A stretch of DNA of 64,000 nt from Bacteroidota bacterium (GTDB lineage: Bacteria > Bacteroidota > Bacteroidia > B-17B0 > Aurantibacillaceae): NCBI GenBank assembly GCA_020403265.1, contig JADBXZ010000031.1, positions 28,984 to 92,983 on the forward strand, given 5' to 3'. Of this stretch, positions 8,780 through 18,444 are shown piece by piece. A model generated the notes under the pieces. It was not told the origin of the DNA. It was given only the letters and a program-made list of their open reading frames with translations, and made no database searches. Both the position numbers and the translations under genes were made by a program. Positions within the stretch are counted from its first letter, which is position 1. Each line of letters opens with the position of its first letter.

Positions 8780-9691
8780 TTATTTCTTATTCTTCGTTAA
8801 ATCTTTAAACACATCTTCCATCTTTTGTTCCAATTTGTTTAATGAAAGTACCGTAAGGTTATTTTTTACGGCAAATTCGAAAATTACTTTTCTGATGTCT
8901 TCCGTGCTATCTGACATGAGTTGCCAACTGTTTTGATCGACCTTAACAACCTCCTTCACGCCAGGCAAATGCTTTAATTTTGTTTTGTCTACCTCCGCAT
9001 CAAACTCTACTGCAATGGTTTGCATCACACTTGCCTTTTGAAGTTTTTGTGTTTGATCATCCGCTACAATTTGTCCCTGATTAATAATAATAACCCGGTC
9101 ACAAATCGCTTCCACCTCCTGCATAATGTGCGTGCTTAACATCACCGTTTTTTCCTTTCCTAAATTTTTAATTAAGGACCGTATTTCTTCCAATTGATTT
9201 GGATCCAACCCAGTTGTCGGCTCATCCATAATTAACACTTTAGGGTTATGAATCATCGCTTGCGCCAATCCAACACGTTGACGATAGCCTTTACTTAAAG
9301 CACCTATTTTTTTTGTTTGTTCAGCTTGCAAACCTGTTAATTCAATCATCTCCTTTACACGTTTATCAACCTGTTTTAATTGATAGATGCCGCCTACAAA
9401 ACTTAAAAATTCTTTAACATACATATCCAAATAAAGTGGATTATGCTCCGGTAAATACCCAATGTTGTTTCTAACATTTAAAGTGTCTTCTGATACATCA
9501 AATCCACATACAGAAGCTGTACCGCTTGTTTGCGGAATATAACAGGTTAATATTTTCATCATGGTACTTTTACCCGCACCATTAGGACCTAAAAATCCAA
9601 CAATCCCCTTTTCAGAAATTTCAAAAGACACCTCGTTAAGTGCCTTCTGTTTGTCGTATACTTTTGTGATATTTTTAACTAAAATAGACAT
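8780..9691 (-). CDS. gldA: GldA, gliding-motility ABC transporter ATP-binding protein
   Basis: This is an ABC ATPase of 303 residues with Walker A GPNGAGKST (35-43), the signature region LSKGYRQRVGLAQAM, Walker B VLIMDEPTTGLD and the switch His in STHIMQE. The opening (MSILVKNITKVYDKQKAL) and the strongly conserved MMKILTCYIPQTSG segment match GldA, which pairs with the GldF and GldG membrane proteins in gliding motility. Those partners are not in this window, so GldA here would have to find them elsewhere. It lies 77 bp downstream of the M28 peptidase on the same strand. A generic ABC-2 exporter ATPase is the alternative assignment. Confidence 0.82.
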   Translation of the reverse strand: MSILVKNITKVYDKQKALNEVSFEISEKGIVGFLGPNGAGKSTMMKILTCYIPQTSGTASVCGFDVSEDTLNVRNNIGYLPEHNPLYLDMYVKEFLSFVGGIYQLKQVDKRVKEMIELTGLQAEQTKKIGALSKGYRQRVGLAQAMIHNPKVLIMDEPTTGLDPNQLEEIRSLIKNLGKEKTVMLSTHIMQEVEAICDRVIIINQGQIVADDQTQKLQKASVMQTIAVEFDAEVDKTKLKHLPGVKEVVKVDQNSWQLMSDSTEDIRKVIFEFAVKNNLTVLSLNKLEQKMEDVFKDLTKNKK

Positions 9692-9768
9692 GTTTGCGGT
9701 TGATTTTTAGTTTCAATAATTGCTTTTCATTCCGTGAACAATTAAAATTACTGAATCAGGTTATTCGT

Positions 9769-11010
9769 TTAAAACTCCACCTGAAATGTTTTTAACTGAT
9801 TATCTCTTAAAACTTCTATGCTGGTTCTATCCCCTTTTTTATACTCAGATAAAACCTTCATGTACCCCATCACGTCTTTAACCTCTTTGTCCCCCAATTT
9901 TTTTACAACGTCGCCTTTTAACAAGCCGGCTTTAAAAGCAGGTTTTCCATCTGTCACACCATCAATGCGCATCCCCTCTCCTTCAAAAGTGTAATCCGGC
10001 ATTACACCCAAAGTTACTTTAAAATTACTTTTTCCGGTATCAGGTGTTCTGGTTTTTAAAAAATCAAATTTACCTGTTGTTAAACTGGCATTTACCAGCT
10101 CTGTGATAAATTCCAACACTTTTACTTCGCCCTTATAGTTAATCTTCTGTTCATCGTCGCTTGGTTTATGATAATCACTGTGCTGTCCGGTAAAAAAATG
10201 AACAACCGGTAAATCTTTTAAATAAAAAGAAGTTTGATCGCTTGGTCCTATTCCGCTACTGTCTTTAATTAATTTTAGTTCTGTTTTAATGCCATCCAAT
10301 ATTAAATTCCATTTAGTGGAGGTACCAATGCCATAGACCAATAATTTTTTAGTTGAATCATTTAATCGACCAATCATATCCAAATTAATCATGTAATTTA
10401 CTGTTTTCAAATCTAAGTCGCCTTGGTCGCAAAACCTTTTAGAACCCAGTAAACCTAACTCTTCGCCACTAAAACAAATAAATAAAAAATTATAGTTTTC
10501 CTTTAGTTTATTATTCGCAAAGTAGTTAGCCAACTCCATCACTCCAGCAGTACCGCTGGCATTATCATCCGCTCCATTGTGTATTTTCCCTTCCGGATTG
10601 GCGTCTAAACTGTTGTGATCATGACCTAAACCTAAATGATCGTAATGAGCACCGATAACAATAGTATAAGGTGCGCCGTTATTTAAAAAACCGGCAACAT
10701 TATAAGCAGTTTGAGGCTTAATATCCTTTGTTGAGGTATCATGCGGATTAGGATTTTTCTTAAATGTAAAAGGAATTAAAAAATCTTTTTTAAGAGGAAC
10801 AAGCTTTAGTTTCTTATAGTATTTTGCAATGTAATTAGCTGCTATTATCTCTTCTTTGGAGGCCGTTCCCCTGCCCTTCAGATCATCAGATGCTAAAAAT
10901 TTAATGTGGCTTTTTAAGTTGCGCTCACTAATTTGTGCCCATGGTGTTAAATAACACCCCATAAAAATAAAAAGAAGTGTCTGCTTTAGTAGTTGTATTT
11001 TTTGTTCCAT
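9769..11010 (-). CDS. Exported M28 zinc aminopeptidase with C-terminal PDZ domain
   Basis: This 413-residue metallopeptidase has a signal peptide (LLFIFMGCYLTPWAQ). The zinc-ligand motifs of family M28 appear in order: GAHYDHLG, HNGADDNASGTAG, the catalytic/ligand EELGLLGS, NLDMIGRL and the terminal His in HSDYHKPSDD. Residues about 330-410 form a PDZ domain (FEGEGMRIDGVTDGKPAFKAG), which usually modulates substrate access. Its start overlaps the 3' end of rarA by 25 bp, so translation is probably coupled. The likely role is trimming peptides in the periplasm or at the cell surface. Confidence 0.92.
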   Translation of the reverse strand: MEQKIQLLKQTLLFIFMGCYLTPWAQISERNLKSHIKFLASDDLKGRGTASKEEIIAANYIAKYYKKLKLVPLKKDFLIPFTFKKNPNPHDTSTKDIKPQTAYNVAGFLNNGAPYTIVIGAHYDHLGLGHDHNSLDANPEGKIHNGADDNASGTAGVMELANYFANNKLKENYNFLFICFSGEELGLLGSKRFCDQGDLDLKTVNYMINLDMIGRLNDSTKKLLVYGIGTSTKWNLILDGIKTELKLIKDSSGIGPSDQTSFYLKDLPVVHFFTGQHSDYHKPSDDEQKINYKGEVKVLEFITELVNASLTTGKFDFLKTRTPDTGKSNFKVTLGVMPDYTFEGEGMRIDGVTDGKPAFKAGLLKGDVVKKLGDKEVKDVMGYMKVLSEYKKGDRTSIEVLRDNQLKTFQVEF

Positions 11011-12257
11011 AATTTATTTAAATAAGTTCGTTGCTCTTGCTCTCTGGCATTATTGCCCGGATTGTACAGTAATGTATTTGCAATTGGATCCGGTAAAAAC
11101 TCCTGATAAACAAAATTGTTTTCAAAACTATGCGCATATTGATAATTAGAACCATAGTTTAATTCCTTCATTAATTTAGTTGGCGCATTTCTTAAATGAA
11201 GTGGAACAGGTAGGTCGCCAGTTTTATCCACCAACTCATAGGCATCCCCTATTGCCATGTAAGCTGCGTTGCTTTTAGCCGAACAAGCAAGGTAAGTAGC
11301 ACACTGACTTAAAATGATTCTTGACTCCGGCATACCAATTACATTGACGGCATTAAAGCAGTTATTCGCTAATAAAAGCGCATTAGGATTGGCATTTCCA
11401 ATGTCTTCGCTTGCCAGAATTATCAAACGTCTGGCAATAAATAAAGGATCTTCTCCACCCTTTAACATACGGGCCAAATAATATACAGCTGCATTTGGAT
11501 CACTGCCTCTTATGGATTTTATAAATGCAGAAATAATATCATAATGCTGTTCACCATTTTTATCATAAACAGCTAAATTTTTTTGAATAGTAGCCAACAC
11601 CAATTCGTTTGTGATAATGATTTCAGATGTACCGGTTGTATTTACCAATATTTCTAAAGCATTTAATAATTTTCTTGCATCGCCTCCACTTACTCGAATG
11701 AGTGCTTCATGCTCTAACAATTGAATTTGCTTAGTTTTCAAAACCACATCGTTGGTAATGGCAAAAGTTAAGAGTGTCTTGAGATCTACTTCACTAAAAT
11801 TTTCTAAAACATAAACTTGACAGCGAGAAAGCAATGCCGGAATAACTTCAAAAGACGGGTTTTCAGTAGTGGCACCAATTAAGGTTATGCTTCCTTTTTC
11901 TACAGCTCCAAGAAGGGAATCTTGCTGTGATTTACTAAATCTGTGAATCTCATCTATAAACAAAATTGGTTTCTCATGAGAAAAGATGGTCTTTTCACCA
12001 GCCTTTTCAATCACTTCTCTTACATCTTTTACACCACTATTGATGGCACTCAAACTGTAAAAAGGTCGTTTTAATTGTTTGGCAATTATTAAAGACAGGC
12101 TCGTTTTCCCAACTCCAGGAGGCCCCCACAAAATCATGGAAGGTAATAAATTACTTTCGATGGCATTACGTAAAACCTTCCCTTCTGCAATTAAATGCTT
12201 TTGCCCGAAATACGTTTCGAGGCTAACTGGTCTTAAACGCTCTGCAAGAGGCTCCAT
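10986..12257 (-). CDS. rarA: Replication-associated recombination protein A (AAA+ ATPase)
   Basis: RarA/MgsA acts at stalled replication forks and is related to clamp loaders. The protein has the family start [19 protein letters not shown], Walker [11 protein letters not shown], Walker [11 protein letters not shown], sensor 1 [10 protein letters not shown], and the C-terminal RarA region ([19 protein letters not shown] and EDIGNANP). I chose ATG at 12257 (423 residues, the normal family length). The frame is open to 12527, but the upstream part has no family similarity and would run through the divergent gene that starts at 12328. The M28 peptidase gene overlaps its 3' end. Confidence 0.95.
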   Translation of the reverse strand: MEPLAERLRPVSLETYFGQKHLIAEGKVLRNAIESNLLPSMILWGPPGVGKTSLSLIIAKQLKRPFYSLSAINSGVKDVREVIEKAGEKTIFSHEKPILFIDEIHRFSKSQQDSLLGAVEKGSITLIGATTENPSFEVIPALLSRCQVYVLENFSEVDLKTLLTFAITNDVVLKTKQIQLLEHEALIRVSGGDARKLLNALEILVNTTGTSEIIITNELVLATIQKNLAVYDKNGEQHYDIISAFIKSIRGSDPNAAVYYLARMLKGGEDPLFIARRLIILASEDIGNANPNALLLANNCFNAVNVIGMPESRIILSQCATYLACSAKSNAAYMAIGDAYELVDKTGDLPVPLHLRNAPTKLMKELNYGSNYQYAHSFENNFVYQEFLPDPIANTLLYNPGNNAREQEQRTYLNKLWNKKYNY

Positions 12258-12327
12258 TCCATTAATTTTTTTTAACTTCGTTAGGCGAAGATATTTTGTT
12301 AAATTTACGATATTAAAATTACCCATT

Positions 12328-12849
12328 ATGCAATTAAATTTCAAAAAAATAAAATTCGTATTCCTTACTGCGTTTTGCACTATTGTGTTAATGTCCTTTG
12401 CTAAAAATTTAGGTAAAGACAAGGACCCCCTGCATAAAAGAACATTTAATATAACTCTGAGAGAAATCAAGGAAGGAGGTTCAAATAAGAAAGGCATTCC
12501 AAGTGAAATAACATTTAAAAATGGCACTCTTTATTGTGATTTTTTGTATGAAAAATTTGAAAAAAAATTTCTTAAATACAGAATTAATAAAGATTCGATA
12601 TATACAGACTCAACGGATACTGAAGTGAGATATTTAGAAGTAGAGGCAACTGTTACGGATGAAACTAATGAAACAATAACAATTGCGTTTAACACAGTTG
12701 AATGGGATATAGAAGGCACCATCAAAGTAACCAAGAACGACAAACCTAAAAAAGCATTTGATTTCGTAGGACGGGAAAAAGGCGGTAAACCACCAAAAGA
12801 AAAAAAGAAAAAACCTGCCACTGATGCAATTGAAGAAAAAAAGGAATAA
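12328..12849 (+). CDS. Small exported protein, Lys-rich C-terminus, unknown function
   Basis: I do not recognise the family. The protein is 173 residues with an N-terminal signal peptide (FKKIKFVFLTAFCTIVLMSFA). A compact beta-rich body follows (TFNITLREIKEGG, PSEITFKNGTLYCDFL, EVEATVTDETNETITIAF), then a highly charged tail made largely of Lys, Pro and Glu from residue 140. The ATG at 12328 is chosen because it begins the signal peptide; the frame is open upstream but that part lies antisense in rarA. Its TAA overlaps the ATG of msrA by one base (TAATG), so the two are translationally coupled. Confidence 0.72.
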   Translation: MQLNFKKIKFVFLTAFCTIVLMSFAKNLGKDKDPLHKRTFNITLREIKEGGSNKKGIPSEITFKNGTLYCDFLYEKFEKKFLKYRINKDSIYTDSTDTEVRYLEVEATVTDETNETITIAFNTVEWDIEGTIKVTKNDKPKKAFDFVGREKGGKPPKEKKKKPATDAIEEKKE

Positions 12850-13523
12850 TGAATAAATCTCAAACCATTAAACAAGCTGTAATTTTAATTACAGCTGTTT
12901 TTTTTATTAATGCCTGTGGGCAAACTAAGCAAAGTACCATGAATGAACCAGACAAAAATAAAAATACAGCACCTTTAAGTTCAACCAACACTCTAGACAC
13001 AGCAACATTTGGCGCAGGTTGCTTTTGGTGTGTAGAAGCTGTTTTTCAACGTTTAAACGGTGTTATTAGTGTTAAGAGTGGATATACCGGAGGAAGTGTT
13101 AAAAATCCAACCTATCGTGAGGTTTGCAGCGGATTAACGGGCCACGCAGAGGTTTGTAAGATTGTTTATGATAACAGCAAAGTGAGTTTTGATGAACTAT
13201 TGGAAGTATTCTGGAAAACACACGATCCCACAACACTTAATGCGCAAGGGAATGATCATGGCACACAGTATCGCTCTGCTGTATTTTACCATAACAATTC
13301 ACAAAAAGAACTTGCACTTAAATACAAAGATGAAATTAATAAAAGTGGCGCTTATCCCAACCCAATAGTGACGGAAATAACAGAACTTGGTGTTTTTTAT
13401 CCTGCAGAAGATTATCATCAAAACTATTTTAACCTAAACGGTCAAGAAGGCTATTGCCGTTTTGTTATTCAACCTAAAGTAGAAAAATTTGAGAAAATTT
13501 TTAAGAATAAGGTTAAAAAATAA
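12849..13523 (+). CDS. msrA: Peptide-methionine (S)-S-oxide reductase MsrA, lipoprotein form
   Basis: MsrA reduces methionine-S-sulfoxide in proteins. The active-site motif GCFWCVE gives Cys58 as the catalytic nucleophile, with Cys61 nearby. Other signatures are GYTGGSVKNPTY, HAEVCKIVYD, the block after it (DPTTLNAQGNDHGTQYRSA) and AEDYHQNY. Before the domain are about 50 extra residues with a lipoprotein-like signal (ITAVFFINAC, Cys23) and a polar linker. The enzyme therefore probably works in the periplasm, repairing envelope proteins, rather than in the cytoplasm. It starts on the last base of the preceding stop and is convergent with the methyltransferase that follows. Confidence 0.95.
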   Translation: MNKSQTIKQAVILITAVFFINACGQTKQSTMNEPDKNKNTAPLSSTNTLDTATFGAGCFWCVEAVFQRLNGVISVKSGYTGGSVKNPTYREVCSGLTGHAEVCKIVYDNSKVSFDELLEVFWKTHDPTTLNAQGNDHGTQYRSAVFYHNNSQKELALKYKDEINKSGAYPNPIVTEITELGVFYPAEDYHQNYFNLNGQEGYCRFVIQPKVEKFEKIFKNKVKK

Positions 13524-13524
13524 A

Positions 13525-14178
13525 TCACTTTTCAATTACAGCAAATACATGGCTCCTTAAAAAGGACCAGTTGAACCAGTTATAAAATTTACCAACCCTT
13601 CTGCCAATAGGAGGTGCTAAGGTGATTTTTTGAAAAGTAATTTTTTTTGCAGTAGGAAAAAGCAATCTAATCTCTTCCATGGTAACCTTTTTCACTTGCT
13701 TGTTTTTAGGATTATTATAAATAAAATCATACCAAAAAATCACTCCATTCTTTTCAAGTATAGACCACATTTTCTCTGCTAAATGTTTTCTATCCTCTTC
13801 ATTTAAAATTGATGTGAAAACAGTAGATTGATAAATACAATTAAACTTTAAGTTGTAATCTATGGTAATTGCATTTCCGGAAAATATATTCTGTTGAAGG
13901 ACTTTACTTTGCAAAGCTACTAAACGTTCCTGCAATAATTCATTGGCGAATGTGTTTTCCTTTTTAAAACCGGCCTCCAAAAAAGTAGCCACATTATTAC
14001 CTTGCCCGGCACCAATTTCAAGTATTTTAGCTTCAGAAATTTTAGAAATGAATTTTTGACATTGCTTAATAAAGTAATCTTTTACTTCTTTTCCTGCATA
14101 TTTCGAATAAACGGAATTGTATAAGTCTCCAACAGAACGTTCGGCATAATTTTTTACGATGTCGCTTTCGGTTCCCAC
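13525..14178 (-). CDS. Class I SAM-dependent methyltransferase
   Basis: The 217-residue protein has the Rossmann methyltransferase motif I (ILEIGAGQGNN, about residues 54-64). Motif II/III-like strands follow (FNCIYQSTVFTSI) and a FWYDFIYNNPKNKQV segment typical of methyltransferases found beside glycosyltransferases. The start is GTG at 14178, which overlaps the TAG stop of the glycosyltransferase gene (TAGTG), so translation is coupled. The likely substrate is a sugar or lipid-linked glycan intermediate, inferred only from the neighbour. There is no transmembrane segment. Confidence 0.8.
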   Translation of the reverse strand: MGTESDIVKNYAERSVGDLYNSVYSKYAGKEVKDYFIKQCQKFISKISEAKILEIGAGQGNNVATFLEAGFKKENTFANELLQERLVALQSKVLQQNIFSGNAITIDYNLKFNCIYQSTVFTSILNEEDRKHLAEKMWSILEKNGVIFWYDFIYNNPKNKQVKKVTMEEIRLLFPTAKKITFQKITLAPPIGRRVGKFYNWFNWSFLRSHVFAVIEK

Positions 14179-15401
14179 TACAACTGGTTTAAGGTTTTTA
14201 ATAATTTTTCTGCTATTAGCGTCCTGTTAAAATTCAGATTCACGTAACTTCTTCCATTGACACCTAATTGTTTGGCTGCATTTGTGTTATTAATAACAAA
14301 TTCAATGCACTTTGTTAGTTCATTTACATTTTCCGGTTCAAAATATAATCCACATTTACCTTCCTCAATAAATAATGATTTGGCTTCGCCGTCAACTCCC
14401 AGTATAATTGGAACCTCCATAGCCAAATTCTCAAATATTTTAGAGGGAATAGCGCCCTTAAATAACTCTAATTTTTTAAGCGGAATAATTGCTGCGTCTG
14501 TATCCTTTAGAATGCTTGGCATTTCTGTCTTAGAAACTGTATCTAAAAAAAGAACATTATCCAATTTCAATTCGTTTTTTAATTCATGTAATCTTTGTTT
14601 CTCAGGCCCGCTACCCAGTAGCACAAATTTAACGTTGGTATACAACCTGAAATTTTCTGCTACCCTTAAAATAATTTCTAAGCCTTGTGCAATACCAATA
14701 ATCCCTGCATATAAAAAAATAATATCCGTTTGTTTGAAATTACTTTTAGCACGCCAAGCTCCCTTTGCAATTGTACCGGGATTATAATAATCCAAATCCA
14801 CACCGTTAGGTAACCAATACGTTTTAACTTTCGGAAATCTTTCGTTAATATTATTACAAATGCCTTGGGTTTGGCAGGTAACTAAAATAGATTTTTTATA
14901 AAGCTTAGCTTCTAAATTGTATGCTACTTTTAATAAATGTTTATTTGTTACTACTCCTAATTTTTCAGCGCTTTCAGGCCATAAATCACTAACATTAAAA
15001 ATCAACCTCGCCTTTTTTTTACGAGCTAAATACATGGCACTATAACCTAGAAACAATGGTGGCGATTCGCACATTAAAAAATCGTAATTCGATTCAAGTT
15101 TAGAAGACGTTCTGATACTACTCAAAACAAACGAAAAATAATTTTTTAACCGATTTATTATAGACTTACTTTTCGATACAAAGATTGCGCTTCGGTGAAT
15201 TTTCAAACCCTGTAATTCCTCGTAACAATACGATTTTGTTTTGTAAGCTTCATAAATTTCCATCTGCGGGTAATTGGGCATCGCGGTAAGAACTGTAACT
15301 TCAACATTTTGCTTTACCAAACGAACGGCCAATTCAAACAATCTGTTTTGCGGAGCGCCTACCTCAGGAGGAAAATATTGTGTTAAAATAAGTAACTTCA
15401 A
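14178..15401 (-). CDS. Glycosyltransferase family 4 (WbuB/WcaI-like)
   Basis: This 407-residue GT-B enzyme has the N-terminal donor/acceptor lobe beginning LLILTQYFPPEVGAPQNR, characteristic of the WbuB/WcaI group of GT4. Its C-terminal nucleotide-sugar lobe has FLYAGIIGIAQGLE, FVLLGSGPEK and the E-x7-E type region (PSKIFENLAMEVPIILG). Such enzymes transfer sugars, often N-acetylaminosugars, in surface-polysaccharide or glycoprotein glycan synthesis. It is the middle gene of a series with the NagZ/beta-lactamase fusion upstream (18 bp) and the methyltransferase downstream (1-base overlap). Confidence 0.9.
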   Translation of the reverse strand: MKLLILTQYFPPEVGAPQNRLFELAVRLVKQNVEVTVLTAMPNYPQMEIYEAYKTKSYCYEELQGLKIHRSAIFVSKSKSIINRLKNYFSFVLSSIRTSSKLESNYDFLMCESPPLFLGYSAMYLARKKKARLIFNVSDLWPESAEKLGVVTNKHLLKVAYNLEAKLYKKSILVTCQTQGICNNINERFPKVKTYWLPNGVDLDYYNPGTIAKGAWRAKSNFKQTDIIFLYAGIIGIAQGLEIILRVAENFRLYTNVKFVLLGSGPEKQRLHELKNELKLDNVLFLDTVSKTEMPSILKDTDAAIIPLKKLELFKGAIPSKIFENLAMEVPIILGVDGEAKSLFIEEGKCGLYFEPENVNELTKCIEFVINNTNAAKQLGVNGRSYVNLNFNRTLIAEKLLKTLNQL

Positions 15402-15419
15402 TTTACTGTCTTATTTAAA

Positions 15420-18329
15420 TTATTTTAAGGCCTCATAAAAAGCTCTATGAATTTTACCTCTAATTCCAGATTTAGCTAGTTTGTTTGGTTCCACATCCGG
15501 GTAAACACGATTACTAAGAAACACGTACACCAATTTATTCTTAGGATCAGCCCATGCAAATGTTCCTGTAAAACCACTATGACCAAAGCTTTCCAAACTT
15601 GCAAGTGATGTCACGGGACTATCTTTCTTTTCGTCCGGCTCGGGTTTTTCAAAACATAATCCACGTCGGTTATTCGGACAAAAATGGCACTTTGTGTAAT
15701 CGGCAACAATGTTACTGTCTATCAGTTGTTCACCTTTAAAATTGCCTTTATCCAAATAAAACTGCATTAATTTTGCAACGTCATAGGCATTGCCAAACAA
15801 ACCTGCGTGGCCCGCTACACCACCTAATAATGCAGCACCGGGGTCATGTACAAACCCTTGTACAATTTGTTTCCGAAAAATGATATCGTTTTCGGTTGGT
15901 GCAATTTGTTGAACAGAAAAATAAGTTAACGGTTGATAATTCAGACTCAAACCTAATTTTCTGTATATGTCCCCAACAAATTCATTTTGTTTTTTTTCGG
16001 AAAGCTTTTCGATTATTTGTTGTAAAAAATAATAGCCTAAATCACTGTAAACATATTTACCTTTTGTTTCCAATTTTGAATTAATGATGCGTTTGTAGAT
16101 AGAATCAATAAACGATTTTTTTGAATACAACGCTTTAGCTACACGAATGGAATAATCTTTAGTTGGTTTAGTGCTGAAGTATCCCGGCTTAAACTCGTGC
16201 TTTTTATTCATGGTTTTTAAATAAAAAGGAATCCATGCTTGCAGACCTGCCTGATGCGTTAACACATCTTCAATTAACAAACTATCCTTATTAGTACCAA
16301 CTAAATTTGGCAAATAAAACCCCAACGTCTTTTTATAATCAAATTTTTTCTCAGCTTGTAATTTCATCAAAGCCAAAGCACTTGATGTGATTTTGGTTAA
16401 GCTTGCTAAATCATAAATGGTAGAATTATTTACCTCCAAAGCTTCGGGGTCATAAGTATATTTTCCAAAACTCTTTTGATAAATTAACTCTCCATCTTTT
16501 AATACAGCTATTTGACAACCCGGATAAGCTTTTTCTTCGATTCCAAGACGAGCAATACTATCAACGACCCTAAATCTTAGCTCGTCTAATTCTTTTTTTT
16601 TTTGAGATTTAATTTTTCGAATAGGCTCAGAGTCCTTACCTGAATTATATGGATAAGGTTTAGTAGTGATTGGTAATTTCGCGTTAGCACCTATTTCACC
16701 AGTAATTAAATTAGCTGCAGCTCTTTGCATACTTGGCATATATTCGTAACCCCAAATCAGCGTATTACAATTTGTAAAACCAATATCTTGGTTTAATAGG
16801 TAAGGATTGGCATAAGCAACAACAATGGTAGGTTTAATCAAACCAATGCTATCCATCAATTTTAAAGTTTGTAAACCAACGCCGTAATTATTATCGGCTT
16901 TTAAGGTGGTTTTATTCAGCTGAATTATTACGGTTTCGTAATTTACCACCTTTGCAAATAAATCACTAATTTCCTTTGCATTTGCTGTATGCTTAATCCC
17001 TATATGATCAACATTGATTTGTTTCTTTAATGTTTTGTAAAACGTATTTTCTTCTTCAATGCCAAATGAAACTTCCAGGTAGTTTGTATTTACAGGAGCT
17101 GTAAATGGAATTTTAGCATTTTCATTTTTAAGTAAGGTAATAGCAGCATTAGCAAGTTTGTCATTTAAGGCATCACTTTGCGGCGTGTTGAGTTCTTTAA
17201 ACAAATTACGGGTAACAACTTCTTGCTTTTGATAAAGACCACACCAGTATTTTAACTTTAGTATTTTTTTGCATTTTTCATCAACTTCTGATTGAGATAT
17301 TTTTCCTTCTGCAATGGCCTTTTTAATTTCAACCATAGCCTTCGGAACATCGCCACTAAACAATAAAATATCATTTCCTGCAATGAGAGCTTTAACGTCA
17401 GCAATACCAGGTTCATAGTACTTTGCAACACCTTGCATGTTTAAAGCATCTGTAAATATTACGCCTTTAAAATTCAATTTGGTTTTTAATAAATCATTCA
17501 CAATTTTTGGTGATAAAGTAGAAGGCAAATTAGTCGTTGTATCTAAAGCCGGAATATTCAAATGCGCCACCATCATACTACCCAAGCCTCGTTCTATCAA
17601 ATATTTAAACGGGTATAGTTCTAAACTGTCGATTCGTTCTAATGAATGGTTAATTTGAGGTAAAGTTTTATGAGAATCGCTATCGGTATCACCATGACCC
17701 GGAAAATGTTTTCCGGTTGCCAAAACTTTTTGCGATTGCATACCAGCCATGTACATGTATGCTTTTTGAGCCACTTTCCATTTATTTTCGCCAAAACTAC
17801 GCATGCCAATTACCGGATTATTGGGATTGTTGTTAACATCGGCATCCGGCGCAAAGTTGATATGAAGGCCTATTCGTTTACATTCTTTCGCAATCTGAAC
17901 ACCCATTTCATAAATTAAACTATCATTTTGAATCGCTCCCAGGGTCATTTGCTTAGGATACCTGGCGGTACTGTCTAGTCGCATTGAAAGCCCCCACTCC
18001 CCATCAATGCTATAAAGTAAAGGTGTTTTAGCAATAGATTGATAATAATTCGCCAGTTTACCTTGTCGCACCGGACCACCTTGCATCCAAATTAAGCCGC
18101 CAATTTTTTGATTTACGATAAGGTCTTTAATTTCTTTAACATGTTTTAAGTCTTTATTACTGTATGCAGCCACCATAAAAAGTTGCGCAATTCGCTCTTC
18201 CCGACTTAGAGAACTAAACACAGAATCAACCCATTTACTTTCCTTCAAAAATTCAGGGTCAACCTGCGCTTTATACTTAAATCCTAACCCTACAACTAAA
18301 CTTAAAACAACTATTAAAATGTGTTTCAT
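15420..18329 (-). CDS. GH3 beta-N-acetylglucosaminidase (NagZ-like) fused to a serine beta-lactamase-like domain
   Basis: This 969-residue exported two-enzyme fusion has a signal peptide (HILIVVLSLVVGLGFKYKAQ). Residues about 35-370 are a GH3 domain with the NagZ loop KHFPGHGDTDSDSH (near 205-218) and the nucleophile Asp in VIFTDALNMQG (near 297). Residues 380-590 are the GH3 C-terminal-like domain. Residues about 600-965 are a class C beta-lactamase/DD-peptidase fold with SLTK (near 640), YSD in place of YxN, and HSG (near 915). A Cys-rich insert (CHFCPNNRRGLC) lies in this domain. The inferred role is peptidoglycan turnover, cutting GlcNAc-MurNAc and peptide bonds in the envelope. Such fusions are known in Bacteroidota. 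Confidence 0.92.
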   Translation of the reverse strand: MKHILIVVLSLVVGLGFKYKAQVDPEFLKESKWVDSVFSSLSREERIAQLFMVAAYSNKDLKHVKEIKDLIVNQKIGGLIWMQGGPVRQGKLANYYQSIAKTPLLYSIDGEWGLSMRLDSTARYPKQMTLGAIQNDSLIYEMGVQIAKECKRIGLHINFAPDADVNNNPNNPVIGMRSFGENKWKVAQKAYMYMAGMQSQKVLATGKHFPGHGDTDSDSHKTLPQINHSLERIDSLELYPFKYLIERGLGSMMVAHLNIPALDTTTNLPSTLSPKIVNDLLKTKLNFKGVIFTDALNMQGVAKYYEPGIADVKALIAGNDILLFSGDVPKAMVEIKKAIAEGKISQSEVDEKCKKILKLKYWCGLYQKQEVVTRNLFKELNTPQSDALNDKLANAAITLLKNENAKIPFTAPVNTNYLEVSFGIEEENTFYKTLKKQINVDHIGIKHTANAKEISDLFAKVVNYETVIIQLNKTTLKADNNYGVGLQTLKLMDSIGLIKPTIVVAYANPYLLNQDIGFTNCNTLIWGYEYMPSMQRAAANLITGEIGANAKLPITTKPYPYNSGKDSEPIRKIKSQKKKELDELRFRVVDSIARLGIEEKAYPGCQIAVLKDGELIYQKSFGKYTYDPEALEVNNSTIYDLASLTKITSSALALMKLQAEKKFDYKKTLGFYLPNLVGTNKDSLLIEDVLTHQAGLQAWIPFYLKTMNKKHEFKPGYFSTKPTKDYSIRVAKALYSKKSFIDSIYKRIINSKLETKGKYVYSDLGYYFLQQIIEKLSEKKQNEFVGDIYRKLGLSLNYQPLTYFSVQQIAPTENDIIFRKQIVQGFVHDPGAALLGGVAGHAGLFGNAYDVAKLMQFYLDKGNFKGEQLIDSNIVADYTKCHFCPNNRRGLCFEKPEPDEKKDSPVTSLASLESFGHSGFTGTFAWADPKNKLVYVFLSNRVYPDVEPNKLAKSGIRGKIHRAFYEALK

Positions 18330-18394
18330 TTTTTAAAAATAGCGCATATTAGAGCACAAAATACCCTATTAAAAGGATGTTTTGAACAACCTTG

Positions 18395-18429
18395 TTTTGA
18401 TTTTAATATCCTTAAAATGCTTATCTTTG
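18395..18429 (+). promoter_or_regulatory. Bacteroidota-type promoter for clpS
   Basis: A perfect TAnnTTTG box (TATCTTTG, 18422-18429) lies 15 bp before the clpS ATG. A TTTTG at 18395-18399 sits 22 bp upstream of it, slightly long for the -33 spacing. Confidence 0.6.
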
Positions 18430-18444
18430 TAATTATATTTTATT

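Noticed and set aside
12276..12290. CTTCG-TTAGG-CGAAG palindrome between rarA and the divergent gene
   Set aside because: A 5-bp stem alone in an AT-rich promoter region is too short to call an operator or terminator, and neither side has a T-tract.
12531..12875. 114-codon open frame antisense to the small exported protein gene
   Set aside because: The sense strand has the better signal peptide and coupled start with msrA; the antisense frame is a mirror of the Lys-rich tail.
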